64,000 nt of DNA. Source: Leptospira selangorensis. GTDB taxonomy: Bacteria; Spirochaetota; Leptospiria; Leptospirales; Leptospiraceae. The notes under the pieces are model-generated. The model was not told where the DNA came from and searched no databases. It was given only the letters and a program-made list of their open reading frames with translations. Positions 9,003 to 16,539 of the stretch are shown piece by piece; position 1 is the first letter of the stretch; each line of letters starts with the position of its first letter. The DNA lies in assembly GCF_004769405.1 (NCBI RefSeq), contig NZ_RQES01000005.1, forward strand, positions 434,001 through 498,000, written 5' to 3'. The position numbers were made by a program, and so were the translations under genes.

Positions 9003-9767
9003 TTAATCTATCCTTGCACATTCCGGATTGATAGAAGTAACATATTCCAGGGGAAGATCTCCCAAAAAATCCGATCCCTGGAATTTTCCTTTAAAATTTA
9101 ATTTTCCCTTTTTATAAGCATCCGCCCAAGCTCTTTGGAATTTATTAGAAAGAGGAGCATAAGACCAATGCCATTTCTCTTCATTATAACCTTTTCCGGC
9201 TCTTTCCGATTTGGGAGAATAAGGCTGGCAGAATCCAAATCTGTGAGCATTTTTCCTCATCCAATTATAGAATGTTTCACCTCTTCCTCCTTTTTCAAAA
9301 TAGGAGTTTTCCAGAGCATTAATATCAATGTCTGTTCCCCAATGGTGGCGAGAAGTGCCTGGTGCGCTGGAAAATTCTAAAATTAAGGAAATGATCTGAG
9401 AAGGAGTTTTGTCTTTTACGGGTTCTCTCATCTTCTTTTTTCCGGAATATTTATCTTCCCAAATTGATTTTTGGTCCGCAAAAGATCTATGTGCTGAAAT
9501 CAAAAAAGGCTCTTGTCTTTCTTGCGGATGGTCCTTTTTATATTCTTCTTTTAATTTTATAAATGCAGCCTTGGTTTCTTTTCTTAGAAAAAATTGTCTT
9601 GGATCTCCTGGATTTGTAAAAGAAACGAGTGCTTTCTCCTTAGGGAAATCTCCGATCAGGTAAGCAGTTTCCGAGACACCTTGGTAGGTTTCTTCTGTTG
9701 TTTGTGAAGATAAAGAGAAGATACCAAAAATCAGAACAAGTACTAAACATCGGAATAGGAACGGCAT
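9003..9767 (-). CDS. Exported D-alanyl-D-alanine carboxypeptidase, VanY/M15 family
   Basis: An N-terminal signal peptide (LFRCLVLVLIFGIFSLSSQ) precedes an M15 peptidase domain. The zinc motifs are present: SRHHWGTDID (family pattern SxHxxGxxxD) and the C-terminal EKWHWSY, which holds the catalytic Glu and third ligand His. The protein should trim D-Ala-D-Ala or related peptides of peptidoglycan in the periplasm. At 254 residues it has normal length. It is convergent with lpxA and appears to be a single-gene unit. Confidence 0.88.
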   Translation of the reverse strand: MPFLFRCLVLVLIFGIFSLSSQTTEETYQGVSETAYLIGDFPKEKALVSFTNPGDPRQFFLRKETKAAFIKLKEEYKKDHPQERQEPFLISAHRSFADQKSIWEDKYSGKKKMREPVKDKTPSQIISLILEFSSAPGTSRHHWGTDIDINALENSYFEKGGRGETFYNWMRKNAHRFGFCQPYSPKSERAGKGYNEEKWHWSYAPLSNKFQRAWADAYKKGKLNFKGKFQGSDFLGDLPLEYVTSINPECARID

Positions 9768-9981
9768 AATTCCATATTCTTCTTAGGCAACTTGGGGAAA
9801 AGGGATTTTCTAGTAGCCCTGATTTGTTTAAGACACAAATGCTACTACAGAAATTTCCGGGACTTTATGACAAACTCGGGCCTTGAAATCCGGAAATTTG
9901 TATTGCTTTACTTTCGAAATTCGGTTGAAGTTAAGCTCTAATTGGAAATTTTTTGTAAAAAACAAATTGGGAGAACCCTGG

Positions 9982-10320
9982 ATGAAAAAAATCATCACTC
10001 TTCTTCTGCCCCTGTTCCTAACGTTTAATTGCGTTTTATTTGATGCAATTGGTCTGTCTTATCCAGACACCGTAGATGGAAAGGAAGCAAAAAGTATCAT
10101 TCTGACAAGTGCAGTTATTGGATCCGCAGTGGGCGGTTTCGAAGTTCTTTCTATTCTTGCTCCTCAATTAGCAAAAGTAGAAGAAGATAAATACTATAAC
10201 AAAGCTGATGTTGACGATTGTGCGAACGAAGCATTAATTATCAACTTGATCACTGTGGATTTAGGTGGTTTTACTTGCGACTTAAACCCTAGAGCAACGA
10301 TCATTCCATTTATCTACTGA
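9982..10320 (+). CDS. Small lipoprotein of unknown function
   Basis: The 112-residue product begins MKKIITLLLPLFLTFNC, a signal peptide with a permissive spirochaetal lipobox and lipidation at Cys17. Two more cysteines (in DDC and FTC) near the C-terminus could form a disulphide. A glycine/alanine-rich hydrophobic stretch (SAVIGSAVGGFEVLSILA) may be membrane-inserted. ATG 9982 is chosen because TTGGGAGAA precedes it; an in-frame ATG at 9883 would bury the signal peptide. It resembles short lipoproteins common in Leptospira, but no named family is claimed. Confidence 0.75.
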   Translation: MKKIITLLLPLFLTFNCVLFDAIGLSYPDTVDGKEAKSIILTSAVIGSAVGGFEVLSILAPQLAKVEEDKYYNKADVDDCANEALIINLITVDLGGFTCDLNPRATIIPFIY

Positions 10321-10340
10321 TCCGTTCTTTAGATCATCGA

Positions 10341-10376
10341 TTTTCGGCCGACTGAAAATTGTAAGTCGGCCGAAAA
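10341..10376. terminator. Bidirectional terminator
   Basis: A perfect 13-base stem (TTTTCGGCCGACT / AGTCGGCCGAAAA) lies between the small lipoprotein gene and the convergent recG. The T and A ends of the arms allow termination both ways. Confidence 0.88.
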
Positions 10377-10385
10377 CTCTTCCAC

Positions 10386-12506
10386 TCAATTAGAAAACAA
10401 TAAAGCGCCTTCCGAAAATCTAGAAACGATTTCCGATTTTTCCAGATCTCCCAAATTCCCAAATTGATTTGCATCTTCTCTAGAGATCTCGATCCATTGA
10501 CTATCTTCTCTTAAGTCAGCGATCTTAAAGTCCGGTAATCCACTTTGTCTTACGCCTAAAAGTTCTCCAGGGCCTCTCAATTTCAGGTCAGCCTCGGACA
10601 AGAAGAAGCCATCATCAGAATCTACCAAGGCTTGGATGCGATATCTTGCTTCTTCCGTAATTTTGGAGTCCGAAATTAAGATACAAAAGCTCTCGTGTTT
10701 TCCCCGACCTACACGTCCTCTTAGCTGGTGAAGTTGTGAGATCCCGAATCTATCCGAATGTTCTATGACCATTACGGAGGCATTCGGGACATCTACTCCT
10801 ACTTCTATCACGGTAGTACTGACTAAGATTTGGATCTCATTTTGTTGGAATAATTTCATGATCCTATCTTTTTCGGAAGTTTCCATTTTTCCGTGGAGAA
10901 GCCCTACTTTGAATTCTGGAAAAACATCTTTTCTTAATGTTTCGTATGCTTCTATACAGGATTTAAGATCCGATTTTTCGGATTCTTCTACCAATGGATA
11001 AACTATATAACATTGCCTTCCTTGGGAGACGTACTTTTGTATGGATTTATATACTCCGGATCTTTTTCCTTCAGTGAACCATAATGTTTTGATAGGGATT
11101 CTACCGGCTGGACGATTTTTTAAGGTCACTAATTCCAAGTCACCGTATAAAGTAAGACAAAGTGTTCTCGGAATTGGAGTAGCTGTCATTGCGAGAATAT
11201 CAGGGTTTTTTCCTTTGGCTCTTAATGTTTCTCTTTGTTCCACTCCGAATTTATGTTGTTCGTCTATGATTGCAAGTCCCAGATCTTTGAAGACCACATC
11301 TTCCTGGAAAACACTATGAGTCCCTATGATAAATAATGATTCTCCCGTTTTGATCCTGAATATTTTTTCTGCTCTGTTTTTTTTAGGCTCTTTTCCTACT
11401 AAAAGTTCTATTCTAAGGAAAGGCATATTTCCTAAAAAATTCATTACAGTTTGATAATGTTGTCTGGCTAAAATTTCAGTAGGGGCCACCATGCAGACCT
11501 GGACCTGATTGTCTGTGTATTTTAGTGCAGTTAGGAGTGCTACCAAGGTTTTTCCGGAACCAACATCCCCTTGTAATAGGATCGCAGCTGGAGTATCCGA
11601 CTTGGTCCATTCTGAAATTTTTGCGAGGCTTTCTTTTTGGTCCGGAGTTAACTCGAAAGGTAGATTTTTGATCAGATCCTTTGCGGTTTTAGATTCAGGA
11701 AGAGGCCATAAAATTCTAGGTACTTTTGCTCTTTGAGAACGTTTGTATTCTATCAGAAGATTGAAATAATATAATTCTTCGTATTTGAATCTGGTCCTTG
11801 CTCTTCCTAATTGTTCGTCTTCTGTAGGAAAATGGATCTCATTATAAGCTTGGGCACGATCCATCAGATTTCTTTTTTGAACTACTTGTGCCGGTAGAAT
11901 TTCCTGAATTCTACCTTCTAAAAGTTTTAATGCAAAATGGATTAATTTACGAAGTTCTCTGGAATTGAGATGTTCATCTCTCATTGCTTCCGTTGTAGGA
12001 TAAAGCGGAATGATCCGCCCTGTATGAATACTTTCCGGAAGATCATCTTCAGAAATGTCGGAATTCCCACCATAAGATAGAACCTCATAGTCAGGATGCA
12101 TGAGTTGGAATCCTCTAAAATATTCCAGTTTGCCGGTCACAGCTACTAGGATTCCCGGTTGAAAAACCCTGCGGAAAAATTGGATCCCTCTGAAGAAAAC
12201 TAAACTGATCGGTTCGTTGTTTTTTGTTTTTGCGGAAACTACAAGTCTGGATTTTTTTCCGTGAGCCAGATAAGAATCGATTACTTCTAAAATTAAGGTA
12301 ACAGATTCTCCTTGTTTGAGAAGGATATTTTCCGTTAAGTTCCGATCTAAATATCTACGCGGAAACCATCCTAAAAGATCTTGGATAGTTTTGATCCCTA
12401 CGGATTCCAAAACTTCCAACTTTTTTAGGCCGACACCTTTGACGACTCCGATGGAGCTGCTTAGGGAAATATCAGATTTTTTTTTATCAGAGACCGAGTT
12501 CTTCAT
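10386..12506 (-). CDS. recG: ATP-dependent DNA helicase RecG
   Basis: The product has the N-terminal wedge/OB region, Walker A GDVGSGKT, the DEQH box in IIDEQHKFGVEQR, the RecG-type motif MTATPIPRTL, and helicase motifs in LLHGKMETSEKD and QLRGRVGRG. RecG remodels stalled replication forks and branched recombination intermediates. ATG at 12506 is used (706 residues); a frame open to 12569 would overlap the upstream gene further and adds an unlikely basic extension. It overlaps the end of the zinc-ribbon gene by 20 bases and is the last gene of a leftward cluster. Confidence 0.93.
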   Translation of the reverse strand: MKNSVSDKKKSDISLSSSIGVVKGVGLKKLEVLESVGIKTIQDLLGWFPRRYLDRNLTENILLKQGESVTLILEVIDSYLAHGKKSRLVVSAKTKNNEPISLVFFRGIQFFRRVFQPGILVAVTGKLEYFRGFQLMHPDYEVLSYGGNSDISEDDLPESIHTGRIIPLYPTTEAMRDEHLNSRELRKLIHFALKLLEGRIQEILPAQVVQKRNLMDRAQAYNEIHFPTEDEQLGRARTRFKYEELYYFNLLIEYKRSQRAKVPRILWPLPESKTAKDLIKNLPFELTPDQKESLAKISEWTKSDTPAAILLQGDVGSGKTLVALLTALKYTDNQVQVCMVAPTEILARQHYQTVMNFLGNMPFLRIELLVGKEPKKNRAEKIFRIKTGESLFIIGTHSVFQEDVVFKDLGLAIIDEQHKFGVEQRETLRAKGKNPDILAMTATPIPRTLCLTLYGDLELVTLKNRPAGRIPIKTLWFTEGKRSGVYKSIQKYVSQGRQCYIVYPLVEESEKSDLKSCIEAYETLRKDVFPEFKVGLLHGKMETSEKDRIMKLFQQNEIQILVSTTVIEVGVDVPNASVMVIEHSDRFGISQLHQLRGRVGRGKHESFCILISDSKITEEARYRIQALVDSDDGFFLSEADLKLRGPGELLGVRQSGLPDFKIADLREDSQWIEISREDANQFGNLGDLEKSEIVSRFSEGALLFSN

Positions 12507-12882
12507 CCTGGACTGGTTTCGGTTGAGGAGAATTTTGCACCATCTCCTCCGGAGCCGAACTTGAATCATCCAATCCTAGGTAACAGTAGCGGCAACCATA
12601 AATCCGCGCTTGTCGTTTTGCTCCTGGAGTTGCAGGTTCAAAAAGAACTGCGTATAAGTATTCATTCTTAGCCAAAAACCGACCACATACAGGACAAAGT
12701 CTGGGGCGGGGAACATTCGGATCCCAATTCCCACCGTAAACCTTTCTTGGATTTCCGTAATCATTGTCTTTAGGTCGTTTGGAATCCTTTTTATCCAAAC
12801 GTTTTGTATCTACCGTATATAAAACATGGAAGAAGATAGCAGCGGCTGCTAAACAAGCAACTAAGGTAAGAAAGGTGATCAT
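12487..12882 (-). CDS. Membrane-anchored zinc-ribbon-like protein
   Basis: The 131-residue protein has one N-terminal membrane segment (FLTLVACLAAAAIFFHVLYTV), a charged linker, and two cysteine pairs, CPVCG and CRYC, about 30 residues apart, as in a zinc ribbon. Its role is unknown. Its start overlaps the stop of the nucleotidyltransferase gene (12879-12882) and its end overlaps recG, so the cluster is very likely co-translated. Confidence 0.75.
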   Translation of the reverse strand: MITFLTLVACLAAAAIFFHVLYTVDTKRLDKKDSKRPKDNDYGNPRKVYGGNWDPNVPRPRLCPVCGRFLAKNEYLYAVLFEPATPGAKRQARIYGCRYCYLGLDDSSSAPEEMVQNSPQPKPVQDEELGL

Positions 12883-13556
12883 TGTTTTAAATAATCCTTT
12901 ATTTTCTCCGCCATGGAGCCGGGCAATTTAATTCCCTTATCAGCTAATCTTCCTGCGTATTTATGAAAAGAATAGGTGTGCTGGGAAGATTTAATAATTC
13001 CTTCAAAACATTCTTCCAACGATTCTGAAATTTTTTCCCAAAGAGGAAGATTTTCAGAGATCATGTTTTCGTATTTATGGAGAAGCCTACGATTCACTCC
13101 TCTACAAATGGATCTGTAAAAACAAAAACGGATGAGCAATGCAGAGTCGGCATTCTTATCTTTTATATCTTTTTCTAATTGGTTCAGGTTGATACAATCT
13201 ACGATTTCCAGTTTATAAGCTTGAGAATTATGTTCGAAGGTAACCAGGTTCAGGAACATATGTTTGAAAAGTGCAATTTTATAACAATTTTCAAGTCCAC
13301 ATTCTCCCATTCTACCTTCTTCACATCTGGTATACATCACTATATCCGTGTCGGAATCAGTTGTGGCCTGTCCAAAATTTAAGGAACCCAAGATATCGAA
13401 TGCTACCTCGTCTCCTCCATAGTTGATAAGTTTATTAAATTTTTTGAAATCTTCTATTCTTTCCCTGGAGACTCCTGTCTCGTGAGATCTGAAAAATTTT
13501 TTTAGACCTAAAAATTTTATAATATTGGAGTTTGAACTTAGTTTGGGAAGAGTCAT
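12879..13556 (-). CDS. Nucleotidyltransferase-fold protein
   Basis: GSLNFGQATTDSDTDIVMY matches the GS-x(n)-DxD core of DNA-polymerase-beta-type nucleotidyltransferases, with the DTD pair as probable metal ligands. The rest (225 residues in total) is largely helical with several cysteines. The substrate is unknown; it could modify a nucleotide, a protein or an antibiotic, or be a structural relative. It is two bases from the phosphoesterase gene upstream and overlaps the zinc-ribbon gene downstream by four bases. Confidence 0.7.
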   Translation of the reverse strand: MTLPKLSSNSNIIKFLGLKKFFRSHETGVSRERIEDFKKFNKLINYGGDEVAFDILGSLNFGQATTDSDTDIVMYTRCEEGRMGECGLENCYKIALFKHMFLNLVTFEHNSQAYKLEIVDCINLNQLEKDIKDKNADSALLIRFCFYRSICRGVNRRLLHKYENMISENLPLWEKISESLEECFEGIIKSSQHTYSFHKYAGRLADKGIKLPGSMAEKIKDYLKQ

Positions 13557-13558
13557 AA

Positions 13559-14557
13559 CTATCGGATAAAATCTTCCGCCGGAACTTCCGAGTCGCTACT
13601 TGCATGGACAAGCTCTAACTTGTCTCCTGAGCAATCGACTTCTAAAAGATGGCGAATTGAGTGATCCGATAGTCTATTCAGTTTTACATTTTTTACAAGA
13701 TTGTTTTCTATTTCTATTTCAGAGAAGAAGCCTCCAGGTTGAAATCCGAAGACTGAATCAACTGGTCCGAAATTAGAAGGATTCAAAAACACTGTTTTTC
13801 CTTTTTTTATGATCCCTTGGTCTTCGTGAACATGACCTGAGACAACTAAGGCAGGAGAATAATCATCTAAATATCTTCTGATCCCTTGGGAACCTACATT
13901 TCCAAAACTAGGGATCTTATCTAAAAATCCGTACGCAGGATTATGGATCACAACTACATCCGGATTTTCTTCTTTGAAGAAATCTTCCGGTTCGCTGTAA
14001 TTTTTCCCGTTACGATTATACTCGTGGAATTTTACGGCTAACTTTTCTGGAATCCCCGAGGTGATTACAGGAGCTCCACCATAACCTGCAAATTTTAATC
14101 CTCCCATATCGAAGGTTTTTCTATGCAGGTCTCTTTCGTATAACGCGGAGTATTGAAGATCTATATCATAATTTCCCGGCAATAACCAGACAGGAGCTTT
14201 TGCGTATTTTTGGATGATGATCTCGATGAGTTCGTATTTTTCCTTCATCGTTTTTGCGGCTTGGTGGAATAACCGTCTGTAATCGTGGGATTTTTCTACC
14301 ACGTTTGGTTGGTACTTCTCCGGAAAACGTACTGCTCTGGTTGCATAATCGTAAGGATTGATCTCTTCTTTGATATCATCCATGATACGATACATGTCTT
14401 CTTGGAGTGTTACAAATTCGATGATACGTTCTGGGTTAAAAAAGGCTTTGTAGATGATGTCGCCGGAGAAAAGGTACAAGTCGCATTCGGTTCCTAGAAG
14501 GACTTCTTTCAATCCTCTGAGTCCGTCGTGGATATCGGTGAGGTAAATGATCCTCAT
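13559..14557 (-). CDS. Calcineurin-like metallophosphoesterase
   Basis: The five-part metallophosphoesterase signature is visible: YLTDIHDG at the N-terminus, FSGDIIY, PGNYD, a VIHNP segment and SGHVHEDQG. The 332-residue protein is soluble with no signal peptide. Such enzymes hydrolyse phosphomonoesters or diesters, including cyclic nucleotides; the substrate cannot be read here. It is the first gene of the run ending with recG, next to a nucleotidyltransferase, which may mean a paired modify/remove activity (inference). Confidence 0.85.
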   Translation of the reverse strand: MRIIYLTDIHDGLRGLKEVLLGTECDLYLFSGDIIYKAFFNPERIIEFVTLQEDMYRIMDDIKEEINPYDYATRAVRFPEKYQPNVVEKSHDYRRLFHQAAKTMKEKYELIEIIIQKYAKAPVWLLPGNYDIDLQYSALYERDLHRKTFDMGGLKFAGYGGAPVITSGIPEKLAVKFHEYNRNGKNYSEPEDFFKEENPDVVVIHNPAYGFLDKIPSFGNVGSQGIRRYLDDYSPALVVSGHVHEDQGIIKKGKTVFLNPSNFGPVDSVFGFQPGGFFSEIEIENNLVKNVKLNRLSDHSIRHLLEVDCSGDKLELVHASSDSEVPAEDFIR

Positions 14558-14650
14558 TTGGACTTATCCTAATTTTATGTTAAACGACTTGAAGCCGTTC
14601 GACCCTTTCTATACTTATTCTTGAAAAACCCACGATAATGTCCAATCTTT

Positions 14651-15343
14651 CTAATCCCTCCACAACATCAGCATGCTGTCTTCGTTCTCCGAAATCGGTT
14701 CTATTCTTAGATAATCCGGACCAAAAAAATCCAATAATGGTTTTAAAATCGTATTGGAGCGCACGAATAAGAATACGTTTCCTTTTTCGGGGATTACCTT
14801 TTGGACTGAAACTGCTCCAGCTACTTCCGGAATTTCCGCTAAAAAATAATTCAGATCTACTCTGATCTCGTTTCCTATATCCGTAAGGGATAGTATTTCC
14901 GGAATTTCTTCGACTATCTCTTCTAATATTAATTTTCTATGGAATTTGAAAACTTTGGAAAAAATCCGTATCGGATCTATGGACCTTGGGTTATGATCAT
15001 AGAGTCTAAACGCTTCTATCCTGAACACAACTCTGTTTCCATCCACCTTTACAGGTCGTAAGGAGAGTTTGTATCTGATATGATTCGTTCTTAAAATTTT
15101 GGACCAGGCAAGTCCTTGGATGGAATAATGTCCGGAAAGGTATAAAACACCCCGACCGGAATCCATCACTAGGGACTCCAGATCTTCCGTTCCTTCTACC
15201 ACTTTTTTTTGCAGAACCTTATTCAAAGAATGAAGTAGAACGGCGATCCTGTAATTGCTCTTTAAGGCTTTTTCTTCGAAGGAATTTTTTCCCGTGAGAA
15301 AATCTAAAAGATTGAATCCCGAAAGTTTCCGCAAATCGAGCAT
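14651..15343 (-). CDS. Hypothetical protein
   Basis: I do not recognise this 230-residue protein. It has no signal peptide or membrane segment, an alternating beta-rich pattern (for example GVLYLSGHYSIQGLAW, GNRVVFRIEAFRLYD), and a C-terminus ending in SENEDSMLMLWRD. Codon use is like its neighbours and the frame is uninterrupted, so it is probably real. It lies upstream of the phosphoesterase gene with a 93-base gap and is divergent from gpsA. Confidence 0.6.
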   Translation of the reverse strand: MLDLRKLSGFNLLDFLTGKNSFEEKALKSNYRIAVLLHSLNKVLQKKVVEGTEDLESLVMDSGRGVLYLSGHYSIQGLAWSKILRTNHIRYKLSLRPVKVDGNRVVFRIEAFRLYDHNPRSIDPIRIFSKVFKFHRKLILEEIVEEIPEILSLTDIGNEIRVDLNYFLAEIPEVAGAVSVQKVIPEKGNVFLFVRSNTILKPLLDFFGPDYLRIEPISENEDSMLMLWRD

Positions 15344-15510
15344 GGAAGAACAAAATTAATCCTCCGGATTTGCTCGGTAAACTTCATTTCTGTTTTATAC
15401 CAAAATAAGAATGGAATGACCTTCCTTTTTCCCCGCTTTTTTTTCTTGCCGTTTAGGCTTTCCAGGTCAGGATCATCACTCCTTAGGGTTAGTCGGGGAA
15501 AGGGTATCTC

Positions 15511-16512
15511 ATGCAAATCGGCGTTATCGGATCTGGAAGTTTTGGGTCTTCTTTAGGTGTGTTGCTTGCGGACAAAGGTTATGATGTTACCATTTGGGGA
15601 AGGAACTCCGGATTAATCCAAGAGATTAATGAGAACCATCGGAATGAAAAATATCTACCAGGCATAGATCTTCCTAAAAATTTAAAAGGAAGTACAAGTT
15701 TAGAAGAAGCCGTCCGCGACAAGGACATGATCGTTTCTGCTCCTCCTTCTCACGCAATCACAGATATTCTAAAAGAGATTAAATCTTTTCTGCCTGAAAA
15801 GGCTCCTATCGTTTCCGCAAGTAAAGGAATAGAGAACGGAAGTCTTAGATTGGTTTCCGAAATTTTTGAAGCGGAACTTCCAGGTAAATTTCATAGCAGA
15901 TTGTCTTATCTTTCCGGACCTAGTTTTGCAAAAGAGTTGGTCAAACGTGTACCTACGATAGTGAGTATCGCATCTAAGAATGAAGCGACCGCAAGAAAGG
16001 TGCAGGAAATATTCAGTTTCACTTATTTTAGGACCTATTGGACTCCGGATGTGGTCGGAGTAGAGGTTGGCGGTTCTTTGAAGAATGTGATCGCAATTGC
16101 AGCAGGAGTTTCCGACGGATTAGGATTCGGTCAGAATACTAGAGCCGCTTTGATCACCAGAGGACTAACCGAAATTTCCAGACTAGGAGTCAAATTGGGG
16201 GCAGATCCTCTTACATTCTTAGGACCTTCCGGAATGGGAGATTTGATCTTAACTTGTTGCGGAGATGCTTCCAGAAACAGGACGGTCGGTTTTAGATTGG
16301 GAAAGGGAGAAAGTCTGGATTCTATTTTAGGCGGCATGGTCGAAGTTGCAGAAGGGGTAAAAACTGCCAAAAGTGGATTTGAATTATCCCAGAAATTAGG
16401 TATCGAAATGGCCATCACCACCGAGGTGTATAAAATGCTTTACGAGCATAAGAATCCGAAGGAGGTTGTTAGAGATTTAATGGGCCGGGACTTAAAAAGA
16501 GAAGGTCTATAA
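15511..16512 (+). CDS. gpsA: NAD(P)-dependent glycerol-3-phosphate dehydrogenase
   Basis: The N-terminal motif [20 protein letters not shown] is the NAD(P) site. [15 protein letters not shown] contains the catalytic lysine, and [12 protein letters not shown] is the conserved GpsA substrate segment. The enzyme reduces dihydroxyacetone phosphate to sn-glycerol-3-phosphate for phospholipid synthesis in the cytoplasm. At 333 residues its length is standard. The next gene starts 27 bases downstream on the same strand. Confidence 0.95.
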   Translation: MQIGVIGSGSFGSSLGVLLADKGYDVTIWGRNSGLIQEINENHRNEKYLPGIDLPKNLKGSTSLEEAVRDKDMIVSAPPSHAITDILKEIKSFLPEKAPIVSASKGIENGSLRLVSEIFEAELPGKFHSRLSYLSGPSFAKELVKRVPTIVSIASKNEATARKVQEIFSFTYFRTYWTPDVVGVEVGGSLKNVIAIAAGVSDGLGFGQNTRAALITRGLTEISRLGVKLGADPLTFLGPSGMGDLILTCCGDASRNRTVGFRLGKGESLDSILGGMVEVAEGVKTAKSGFELSQKLGIEMAITTEVYKMLYEHKNPKEVVRDLMGRDLKREGL

Positions 16513-16539
16513 ACCGCTCTTAAATCGCGATCGATTCCC

